Assembly: GCF_002007115.1 (NCBI RefSeq)
Contig: NZ_MVAD01000002.1
Span: 558,001 to 622,000 of the forward strand
DNA length: 64,000 bases
DNA from: Massilia sp. KIM
Lineage (GTDB): Bacteria; Pseudomonadota; Gammaproteobacteria; Burkholderiales; Burkholderiaceae_D
Reading direction: 5' to 3'
Position numbers and translations under genes: made by a program
Notes under the pieces: model-generated
Told to the model about the DNA's origin: nothing
The model's database searches: none
The model's input: the letters and a program-made list of their open reading frames with translations, nothing else
Part shown: piece after piece, positions 24,604 to 31,895 of the stretch
Layout: every line of letters starts with the position of its first letter
How positions within the stretch are numbered: the stretch's first letter is position 1

Positions 24604-26499
24604 ATGGCCATGCTTGCCTCCCTGTCTTCCCGACCCTTGCTGCGCAGCTTTCTGCGCGGCCGCGTGCTGCGCCATCTCGCCATCTACCTGGCGCTGGTGC
24701 TGCCGGTGGTATGGGGCCTGGTGGCGGTCGAGCAGGGGCGCATCGCCGAACTCTCCAACGCCGCCGCCAGCGCCAACCGCGCCAACCTGGCGCGCGCCTT
24801 CGCCGAGGAAGTGCGCGCCACGATCGGCATCCTCGACCTCTCCCTGGTCCAGCTGCGCGGCACCTGGCTGCGCGACCCGGACGGTTTCGCCGCCACCGTG
24901 GCCGACCACGCGCGCCACCTGGACAGCCGGGTGCCGATGCACATCAGCGTGGTCGACGCCGAGGGCCGCCTGATCTATACCAATGCCGGCCCGGCGCCCA
25001 GGCACCTCAAGATGGGCGACCTGGAACCGATCGCCGCCCACCTGGCGAGCGAAGGCGACCGCCTGATCGTCAGCCGTCCGACGCGCTGCCGCATCACCGG
25101 CAAGTGGACCGTGCTGTTCACCCGTCCGGTGCGCGACGCCAAAGGGGTGCTGCGCGGCGTGATCGTGGCTTCGGTGGCGCCGAACTACTTCCTGCGTTTC
25201 TACGACGACATCGACCTCGGCCCGCATGCCGCGATCAGCCTGGTGCACGAGGACGGCGCCCTGATCGGCCGCAGCACGCGCATGGGCGGCAACCACGACA
25301 TGGGGCGGGTGCTGCACGCCATGCCCTACAACGAACCGGGCGCGCCCTACAGCGGCCACTTCCGCATTCCCGGCCGCCTGGACGGCATCGAGCGCGACCA
25401 TGCCTGGCGCCGCCTGCCGGAATACGGGCTGACGCTGGCGGTGGCCGAGTCGGTGGGCGACGCCGAGGCGCGCAGCGGACAGCAGCGCTCCCTGCTCGAC
25501 TGGACCGGGGCCCTGGTGTCGCTGGTGCTGGCCGTGCTGGGCTGGGCCGCGATCGGCGCCGCCGACCGCCAGCGGCGCGCCCACAAGGCTCTGGCGGCGG
25601 CTGAGGCGCGCTGGAAGCTGGCGCTGAACGCGGCCGGCGACGGGGTCTGGGACTGCGACCTGCGCACCGGCCTGGCCACGCTGTCGCCGCGCGCCCAGCT
25701 GATCCTGGACGCCGAGCGCTCGGTGATCTCCTGGTACGGCAAGGCGCTGGAAGAAATCGTCCATCCGGACGACCTGCCCGGGGTGCGCAAGGCCCTGCGC
25801 GAGCATTTCGAGGGCCGCGCCCACGATTACGCGGCCGAGCACCGGATCCGCCTGCGCAACGGCGACTGGAGCTGGATCGACGCGCGCGGCACCGTGACCG
25901 AGCGCGGCGAGGACGGCGAGCCGCTGCGCATGGTCGGCACCTTCTCCAACATCGACGCGCGCAAGCTCGAAGAGGCGCGCATGTTCCGCATGGCCCACCA
26001 CGACGCGCTCACCGGCCTGCCCAACCGGGTGCTGTTCGGCGACCGCCTGCGCCAGGCGATCCTGGCGGCCGACCGCGACGGCCACAAGGTCGGCGTGGTG
26101 TACTTCGACCTCGACAAGTTCAAGCCGGTGAACGACACCTATGGCCACGCCGTGGGCGACCGCCTGCTGCGCATGGTGGCCCAGCGCGTGCGCGCGGCGC
26201 TGCGCGAGTCCGACACCCTGGCGCGGGTCGGCGGGGACGAGTTCGTGGTGCTGCTGCCGCGCTGCGAGGCGCCGGAAGACGCCGGCCTGGTGGCGACCAA
26301 CATCCTGGCGCGCCTGAACGAGCCTTTCGAGGATGGGGAAAGGGTGCTGCACATTTCCGGCAGCCTCGGCTACGCGCTGTATCCGGACTGCGGCGGCGAT
26401 GGCGAGGCCCTGATGCGCTGCGCGGACCTGGCGATGTACGACGCCAAGGCGCACGGGCGCAACCGGGTGTCGGGCAGCTACCGGACCAAGGTCGACTAG
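24604..26499 (+). CDS. Membrane diguanylate cyclase with Cache-type sensor, PAS and GGDEF domains
   Basis: 631 residues. A first membrane helix at about 20-40, a periplasmic region of about 250 residues resembling a double Cache sensor (ending SGHFRIPGRLDGIERDHAWR), a second helix at about 300-320, a PAS/PAC domain (335-455, ALNAAGDGVWDCDL to VGTFSNIDARKLEE) and a GGDEF domain. The active-site motif GGDEF at 543-547 is intact and the inhibitory I-site RESD sits at 534-537, so it should make c-di-GMP with product inhibition. No EAL domain. It is convergent with a GGDEF/EAL gene; the two stop codons overlap by 2-3 nt. A TATAAT at 24484-24489 is a candidate -10. Confidence 0.92.
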   Translation: MAMLASLSSRPLLRSFLRGRVLRHLAIYLALVLPVVWGLVAVEQGRIAELSNAAASANRANLARAFAEEVRATIGILDLSLVQLRGTWLRDPDGFAATVADHARHLDSRVPMHISVVDAEGRLIYTNAGPAPRHLKMGDLEPIAAHLASEGDRLIVSRPTRCRITGKWTVLFTRPVRDAKGVLRGVIVASVAPNYFLRFYDDIDLGPHAAISLVHEDGALIGRSTRMGGNHDMGRVLHAMPYNEPGAPYSGHFRIPGRLDGIERDHAWRRLPEYGLTLAVAESVGDAEARSGQQRSLLDWTGALVSLVLAVLGWAAIGAADRQRRAHKALAAAEARWKLALNAAGDGVWDCDLRTGLATLSPRAQLILDAERSVISWYGKALEEIVHPDDLPGVRKALREHFEGRAHDYAAEHRIRLRNGDWSWIDARGTVTERGEDGEPLRMVGTFSNIDARKLEEARMFRMAHHDALTGLPNRVLFGDRLRQAILAADRDGHKVGVVYFDLDKFKPVNDTYGHAVGDRLLRMVAQRVRAALRESDTLARVGGDEFVVLLPRCEAPEDAGLVATNILARLNEPFEDGERVLHISGSLGYALYPDCGGDGEALMRCADLAMYDAKAHGRNRVSGSYRTKVD

Positions 26500-28373
26500 G
26501 AGTTGGCCGGGCAGTTCTCGAGCAGTTGCGCCTGCAGGGCCGACAAGGGCACCGGCCTGCCCAGCAGATAGCCCTGCGCGTAATCGCAGCCGGCCCGCTG
26601 CAGCCAGTCGAGCTGCGCGCGTTCCTCCACCCCTTCGGCCACCACGGTCAGCCCGAAGTCGTGCGCCAGGCCGATCACCGCGCTCGCCAGCATCTGCCCG
26701 CCGTCGGGCAGCGGCCGCACGAAACTGCGGTCGATCTTGAGCTGGTTGATCGGGAAGGACTGCAGGTAGGACAGCGAGGAATAGCCGGTGCCGAAATCGT
26801 CGATCGACAGCCGCACCCCGAGCGCGCGCACCGCGTGCATGAAGTCGATGGCGGCGGCGCGGTCCTGCATCAGCATGCTCTCGGTGAGCTCGAGCTCCAG
26901 CCGTCCCGGCGGCAGGCCGGTGCGCGCCAGGATCTGTTCGACGTTGCGCACGAAGTCCTTCTCGCGGAACTGGCGCGCCGAGACGTTCACCGCCACGTGC
27001 AGCGGCGCGCCGCTGCGGCGTCCGAGCGCCATGGCGTCCAGGCAGGCGCGCTCCAGCACCCACTGGCCGATCTCGACGATCAGCCCGCACTCCTCGGCGA
27101 TCGGGATGAATTCGTCGGGGCCGACGAAGCCGTGCTCCGGATGCATCCAGCGCAGCAGCGCCTCGACTCCGACCAGGCGCTCGCTGGCGCAGTCGAACTG
27201 CGGCTGGTAGAACACCGCCAGGCCTTCGGTCTCGAGGGCGCGCCGCAGGTCGCGCTCGAGCTGGGCGCGGCGCTGGGTGGCGTGCATCATGGCCGGCCGG
27301 AATTCGCCGACCCGGTTGCGTCCGCCGCCCTTGGCGTGGTACAGCGCGGCGTCCGCGTTGCGCATCAATTCGCCCGAACTGGCGGCGTCGTCCGGGTAGA
27401 CGCAGGTGCCGGCGCTGGCCGTCACCGTGGCTTCCAGCCCGTCCAGCTGCACCGGGCGGCGCAGCGCCTCCATCAGGCGCGTGGCCAGTTCCGCCAACTG
27501 CTCGCCGGACGCCAGCGGGCGCGCGATCACCAGGAATTCGTCGCCGCCGAAACGTCCCACCAGGTCGCTGTCGCGCGCCACCGCGCGCAGGCGCGCGCCG
27601 ACCTCGTGCAGCAGCCGGTCGCCGGCCGCGTGGCCGGCGCTGTCGTTGATCATCTTGAAGTTGTCGAGGTCGATCAGCACCAGGCCGACCCGTTCGCCGC
27701 CCGCGCTCGCCTGCGCCAGCGCGGCGTCCAGTTCCTCCTGCCCGCCGCGCCGGTTGGGCAGCCCGGTCACCGGGTCGGTGTAGGCGAGGTAGGCCAGTTC
27801 GGCCTCGGCTTGCGCCACCCGCGCGCGGCTGCGGCGCGACAGCAGGGCGCTGGCGGTGAGCGCCCCGGCCGAGGCCAGCGCGAACAGCAGGGCGTAGTTG
27901 CGCAGCGCGGTGCCGATTTCGTCGGTATGGGCGTGCAGCCGCATGCGCCCGAGCGTGCGGCCACGGTAGACCACCGGGCCCTCGAAGCCGGCCCTGCCGA
28001 ACCAGCGCGGCGCCAGGCGGGCCAGGGCGCCGGGCGCGCCGGCGTCGCGCCGGAAGGCCGCGAATTCCCTTCCCCGCGTGTCGAACACCACCGCCTCGAC
28101 CAGGGCCGGGTCGGCCAGGAAGGCATGCAGGACGTCGTTGGCCGCGTCCCGGTCGCCGAACATCAGCGAGGCCGCGACGTTCTCGCCCAGCACCCTGGCG
28201 TGGATCTCGAGGTCGGCCTGCAGGCCCTGGCGCAAGGTGACGAACTGGTAGCCCAGCAGGATGCCGCCGGCCACGAACAGGCCGGCCACGGCGGCGAGCA
28301 ACTGGCCCGCGCCCAGCATGCGCGCCATGCGCGGCTGGCGTCCCGGCATCGGGGGAAGTGCGGAGGGATTCAT
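26496..28373 (-). CDS. YfiN-like membrane protein with GGDEF and EAL domains
   Basis: 625 residues: helix at about 20-45, a periplasmic CHASE8-like segment (LGENVAASLMFGDRDAANDV and following) as in YfiN/TpbB, a second helix near 145-165, GGDEF (motif about residue 276, intact, with I-site RDSD just before) and EAL (GVEALLRW about residue 402-409, with NVSARQF, ELTESML and IDDFGTGYSSLSYL all present). Both synthesis and breakdown of c-di-GMP are therefore possible. It overlaps the yfiR-like gene by 4 nt (ATGA), following the YfiR-YfiN arrangement in which periplasmic YfiR holds YfiN in check. Confidence 0.92.
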   Translation of the reverse strand: MNPSALPPMPGRQPRMARMLGAGQLLAAVAGLFVAGGILLGYQFVTLRQGLQADLEIHARVLGENVAASLMFGDRDAANDVLHAFLADPALVEAVVFDTRGREFAAFRRDAGAPGALARLAPRWFGRAGFEGPVVYRGRTLGRMRLHAHTDEIGTALRNYALLFALASAGALTASALLSRRSRARVAQAEAELAYLAYTDPVTGLPNRRGGQEELDAALAQASAGGERVGLVLIDLDNFKMINDSAGHAAGDRLLHEVGARLRAVARDSDLVGRFGGDEFLVIARPLASGEQLAELATRLMEALRRPVQLDGLEATVTASAGTCVYPDDAASSGELMRNADAALYHAKGGGRNRVGEFRPAMMHATQRRAQLERDLRRALETEGLAVFYQPQFDCASERLVGVEALLRWMHPEHGFVGPDEFIPIAEECGLIVEIGQWVLERACLDAMALGRRSGAPLHVAVNVSARQFREKDFVRNVEQILARTGLPPGRLELELTESMLMQDRAAAIDFMHAVRALGVRLSIDDFGTGYSSLSYLQSFPINQLKIDRSFVRPLPDGGQMLASAVIGLAHDFGLTVVAEGVEERAQLDWLQRAGCDYAQGYLLGRPVPLSALQAQLLENCPANS

Positions 28374-28876
28374 AACACGTTCCTTGCAAGGCGCAGCAGC
28401 TTGGAGCTCAGGCGCAGGCCGGCGCGCGCCGCCTCGCGGGTGTCGACGTCGAAACGCAGCTGCTCGTCGTCGTCGACCAGGTTGATCGCGGCGCCGGCGC
28501 CGGCGCCGTCGCGCACCACCAGCAGGCCTGGGGCGGCCTGGGCTTCGGCCGTTCGGCCCAGCACCAGCAGGTCGCAGCCGGCGCCCTTCGGGTGGGTGGC
28601 GCTGTCGAGCAATCGCCAGGCGCGGCCGCCCACCTGGCGACCGTTGTAGGCGTGCAGTGCCGGCCACAGCACGCTGGCGCGCTCTGCGCACACGGCCAGC
28701 GTCTCGCGTTCGCGTTCGCGTTCGCGCTCGGAGGGCCAGCTGGTGAACTGGACGAAATTGTAGATATAGGCCGCCTTCATCTCGACGTCGCGCACCTGGG
28801 CCGGCGCAGGCGCCGCCAGCAGCAGCGTGCCGAACACGGCGCTGCCGCCCAGGACGCGTGCGAGCCCGGCGCGCAT
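28370..28876 (-). CDS. YfiR family periplasmic protein (DUF4154)
   Basis: 168 residues with a signal peptide (cut near residue 27, APAPAQ) and the YfiR pattern VEMKAAYIYNFVQFTSWP, then a C-terminal INLVDDDEQLRFDVDTREAARAGLRLSSKLLRLA which matches the family's end. YfiR in Pseudomonas binds and represses the diguanylate cyclase YfiN in the periplasm. Odd point: where most homologs have a short Pro-rich loop, this one has an ERERERERE stretch coded by a cgcgaa hexanucleotide repeat at 28703-28730. It sits 1 nt after the TonB receptor gene and overlaps the YfiN-like gene. Confidence 0.88.
   Translation of the reverse strand: MRAGLARVLGGSAVFGTLLLAAPAPAQVRDVEMKAAYIYNFVQFTSWPSERERERERETLAVCAERASVLWPALHAYNGRQVGGRAWRLLDSATHPKGAGCDLLVLGRTAEAQAAPGLLVVRDGAGAGAAINLVDDDEQLRFDVDTREAARAGLRLSSKLLRLARNVL
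28703..28730 (-). repeat. Hexanucleotide microsatellite inside the yfiR-like gene
   Basis: About four tandem copies of gcgttc on the plus strand. The unit is a multiple of three, so slippage would change the number of Glu-Arg pairs without breaking the frame. Confidence 0.7.
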
Positions 28877-28877
28877 C

Positions 28878-30902
28878 TCAGAACCCGAACGCCAGCTTGG
28901 CGAATACGCTGCGGCCCTGGCGCGCCAGCGCTTCCTGCACGAAGGCCGGGCCGGCCGGATCGGCGTAGCGGCGGTCTGCCAGGTTGTAGACGCTCAGGGA
29001 CAGGTCGGCGCCCGGCATCAGCCGCGAACTCGACAGCGTCAGGTTGCTCACGCAGTAGCCGCCCACCCGGCTGCGCTCGGTCAGGCGCGAGGACAGGCAG
29101 TGCAGTTCGGCGCCCAGGCGCGCGCGCAGCGGCGCCAGAGGCAGCACGCCGTTGAACTTGGCCATGTGGCGCGGCGAGGCGCCCAGCAGCTGGCCGTGGC
29201 CGTCCTCGGCGCGCTGCCAGGTGTAGCTGGCGCGCAGGCGCGCGGTGCTGGCGTACACCTGTTCCAGCGAGGCTTCGAGTCCGCGCGCGCTGGCGCGGTC
29301 GATGTTGCGGAACACCAGCATGCCGCTGTCGGCGTCCGCCTCCTGCGAGATCAGGTCGCGCATGCGGTAGGAGAACAGCGACAGGCGCGCGTGGCCGCTG
29401 GCGCCGAAGGCGTGCTCGAGCACCGCCTCCAGGGTGCTGATGCGCTCGGGCGCCAGCGCCGTATTGGCCAGCTGGCCGCCGTCTTCTGAGATCACCTCGT
29501 AGTACATCTCGTAGGCGTTGGGCACGCGGAAGGCGCGGCCGTAGATCAGCTTGGCCGTGTTGCCGGGCGAGAAGCGGTAGAGCAGGGCCACGCGCGGGCT
29601 GGTGCTGCGCGCGCCGGTGCCGTGGCGGTCGCGCCGCAGGCTGGCGTTGAGCAGCACCTGTTCGCCCAGGCGCATCTCGTCCTCGACGAACAGGCCGCGC
29701 CGGTTCGCCGGGTGGCGCGTGTCCATCAGGACCGCGTAGGGCGCGCTGTCGAAATTGAACTGGTCGCGCCGGGTGTCGTGCTGGAAATCCGCGCCCAGCA
29801 CGATCTTGTGGCCCGCGAAGCGGGTGATGGTGGCGTGCAGGTTCAGGCCGGCCCAGCGGCCCTTGCCACCGTCGACGTTGGGGGCGACCTCGCCTTCGGG
29901 ACCGGTGGCGTAGTAGTAGTGGCCGAGGTAATCCGCACGCCCCCACAGCCCCTGGGCGGCAAGGTTCACGCCCTGCGCCAGGTTGCGCGCATAGCCCAGC
30001 TGGAGCACGCCGTGCGCATCCATGGTCCGGTTCGGCGCGCCGAAGGCCGTTTCGTAGGAGGCGGTGGGCAGCATCTTGGTGCGGTGCACGTGGTTGGCCG
30101 ACACGGTCCAGCCGCCGTAGCTGGCCTTGAACAGGAACTGGCGCGCCTGCTCGCCGTCGCGCCCCGCCACCCGGCCGTGGTTCTGCTCCGGGGTGTCGAA
30201 CTCGGGGTAGTACAGGCTCTCGCCGTCGCGGGTGAGCACGCTGGCCGACATCAGCAGGTCGCCGCCGTGCTGGCCATGCCAGCCGTAGCTGGCGCGGACG
30301 CGCCGTTCGCCGGCGCTGCCGGCCCCGAGCGCCACCCGCGTGCCCGCCAGCGCATTGCCGTCGCGGGTCACCACGTTGATCACGCCGAACAGGGCGCTGG
30401 AGCCGTACACCGCCGAGCCGGCGCCCGGAATGAACTCGATGCGCTGCACCAGGTCCATGTCGACCATGCCCTCGTTGCCGATCATGGCCTGGTCATAGAC
30501 GGCGTCGTTGGTGCGCACGCCGTCGATCATCAGGAGGAAACGGCTGTTGTAGTCGCCCGGTCGCAGGAAGCCGCGCGCGCCGAGGTAGCTGTAATTGCGA
30601 TCCTCGGTGGCGAACAGGCCGGGCAGGCTGGCCAGGGCGTCGGCCAGGGTGCGCCAGCCGTGGGCGCGGATGTCGTTCGAGCTCAGGACCACGGCCGCGG
30701 CCGGTGCTTCGCTGATCAGCTGCTCGAACTTCGACGCGGCCTTGACCATCTTCATGCCCATCAGGGCTTCCAGCGGAACCTGGGCCAGGTCAGGCGTGGT
30801 GGCACGGGCCGGCGCGGCGCTCCACAGGAGTGCAAGGGCCAGCAGGGGTTTGACAGTGTGGCGCACCCGGTTGGTGCGAGAATGATTGAGCAGTGAGCGC
30901 AT
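28878..30902 (-). CDS. TonB-dependent outer membrane receptor
   Basis: 674 residues with a signal peptide (about 1-34, ending APARA), plug domain (about 55-175: LADALASLPGLF, LLMIDGVRTND, RIEFIPGAGSAVYGSSALFG) and a beta-barrel ending in the canonical aromatic residue (KLAFGF). The short plug and total length are of the vitamin/catecholate/colicin-type receptors. The ligand is unknown; there is no iron- or B12-uptake gene nearby. It is the first gene of a three-gene operon with yfiR-like and yfiN-like genes (1-nt gap, then 4-nt overlap), suggesting that ligand binding is coupled to c-di-GMP. Confidence 0.93.
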   Translation of the reverse strand: MRSLLNHSRTNRVRHTVKPLLALALLWSAAPARATTPDLAQVPLEALMGMKMVKAASKFEQLISEAPAAAVVLSSNDIRAHGWRTLADALASLPGLFATEDRNYSYLGARGFLRPGDYNSRFLLMIDGVRTNDAVYDQAMIGNEGMVDMDLVQRIEFIPGAGSAVYGSSALFGVINVVTRDGNALAGTRVALGAGSAGERRVRASYGWHGQHGGDLLMSASVLTRDGESLYYPEFDTPEQNHGRVAGRDGEQARQFLFKASYGGWTVSANHVHRTKMLPTASYETAFGAPNRTMDAHGVLQLGYARNLAQGVNLAAQGLWGRADYLGHYYYATGPEGEVAPNVDGGKGRWAGLNLHATITRFAGHKIVLGADFQHDTRRDQFNFDSAPYAVLMDTRHPANRRGLFVEDEMRLGEQVLLNASLRRDRHGTGARSTSPRVALLYRFSPGNTAKLIYGRAFRVPNAYEMYYEVISEDGGQLANTALAPERISTLEAVLEHAFGASGHARLSLFSYRMRDLISQEADADSGMLVFRNIDRASARGLEASLEQVYASTARLRASYTWQRAEDGHGQLLGASPRHMAKFNGVLPLAPLRARLGAELHCLSSRLTERSRVGGYCVSNLTLSSSRLMPGADLSLSVYNLADRRYADPAGPAFVQEALARQGRSVFAKLAFGF

Positions 30903-31343
30903 ACTTCAGTGACGAGCACGGTTTTGACCCACAGCCGCCCCATCTTGGGGAAAATCTGTGACATTTCTTGGTGTCATTTGATAATACCAGAGGGAAACTA
31001 CCAAAAATGCTTTCCTGCTTCGGTGTTAGCGGAAAACAACACTTTTGGAGGGGTGATTTCCGCGCGCAGCCTGAAGCCGCCGGCCTGGGGGCGAAGCATG
31101 CGCGCGAACGGCATGCACAGCGGCGGCCTCTTGCGGCGCGCTGTCGAGGCCGGCAAGCGCGGCGCCGAAGGGATCAACGCGGCGGTGGGCATCCTGCCAG
31201 GCGCGGGTGAGAGGCCGCTGCGGCGTGGGAGAACGGAGGAGGATTGGAGGATCGGGCAAGCAATCCGCAGGATCGGGGCTGGCCCATGGCATCCCTGCGC
31301 GCGACAATCTCCGTCATGTTCTTCATCAACCGGAGGGGACGAC
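30903..31343. other. Upstream region of the TonB receptor gene and of the SnoaL-like gene
   Basis: 441 nt. The 130 nt next to the receptor are unusually A/T-rich for this genome and contain TGACA (30959-30963) and TGTCA (30972-30976), a perfect inverted pair 8 nt apart. From about 31060 the composition becomes GC-rich again; minus-strand frames are open there but not recognisable, possibly a decayed gene. CGGAGGGG before 31344 serves the SnoaL-like gene. Confidence 0.45.
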
Positions 31344-31862
31344 ATGAACCGTGACAAGGACGAGCACCGCGGCCTGGGCCGCCGCGCCGCCCTCGGCATG
31401 CTGGCCGGCGCCGCGCTGGCGCCGCTCGCCGGCCTGGCCCAGGGCCAGGCGCAGGAAGACAAGCGCCGCTTCCTGGAGCGCGCCTTCGCGCAGTGGGCGG
31501 CCGGCGGCAAGGGCTTCTTCGACGAGGTGCTGGCCGACGACGTGGTCTGGACCATCAAGGGCAGCGGGCCCTCGGCCGGGGTGTATCGCGGCAAGCGCGA
31601 CTTCCTCGAGCGGGCGGTGCGGCCCTTCGCCCAGCGCATGGCCGAACCGGTCAGGCCGGTCAGCTGGCGGATGTGGGCGGAAGGCGAGACCGTGGTGGCG
31701 CAGTGGGACGGGCGTGGCGTGGCCGGGGATGGGCAGCCGTATGCCAACAGCTACGTGTGGATCTTCCGGCTGCGCGGGGGCAAGGCGGTGGAGGTGTCGG
31801 CCTGGCTCGACCTGCCGGCGTATGACGAGGTGCTGCGGCGGGTGCCCGCGCCCGGGGCCTAG
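31344..31862 (+). CDS. SnoaL/NTF2-like protein with Tat-like signal
   Basis: 172 residues. The N-terminus has a twin-arginine look (GLGRRAALGMLAGAALAPLAG) and the mature part is an NTF2-like alpha+beta domain: RFLERAFAQWAAGGKGFFDE, DVVWTIKGSGP, YRGKRDFLE and AYVWIFRLRGGKAVEVSAWLDLP-type strands (here NSYVWIFRLRGGKAVEVSAW). Such domains bind or isomerise small hydrophobic molecules; the ligand cannot be told. GGAGGGG before ATG 31344 gives the start. It is convergent with the histidine kinase gene, with 33 nt between stops. Confidence 0.85.
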   Translation: MNRDKDEHRGLGRRAALGMLAGAALAPLAGLAQGQAQEDKRRFLERAFAQWAAGGKGFFDEVLADDVVWTIKGSGPSAGVYRGKRDFLERAVRPFAQRMAEPVRPVSWRMWAEGETVVAQWDGRGVAGDGQPYANSYVWIFRLRGGKAVEVSAWLDLPAYDEVLRRVPAPGA

Positions 31863-31895
31863 GAGCGGCGGACGGAGGTCCTGCCGCGCTGGCTC

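Noticed and set aside
24460..28389. A minus-strand open frame of over 1300 codons across both c-di-GMP genes
   Set aside because: It runs antisense to the diguanylate cyclase and through another frame of the GGDEF/EAL gene, with Arg/Ala/Gly-rich nonsense composition; a shadow frame of high-GC coding DNA.
28703..28730. Phase-variation (on/off) repeat
   Set aside because: The unit is six bases, so slippage keeps the frame; it can only change protein length.
31026..31310. Possible gene on the minus strand before the SnoaL-like gene
   Set aside because: Open frames exist in two phases, but neither has a start signal nor a family resemblance; at most a decayed gene.
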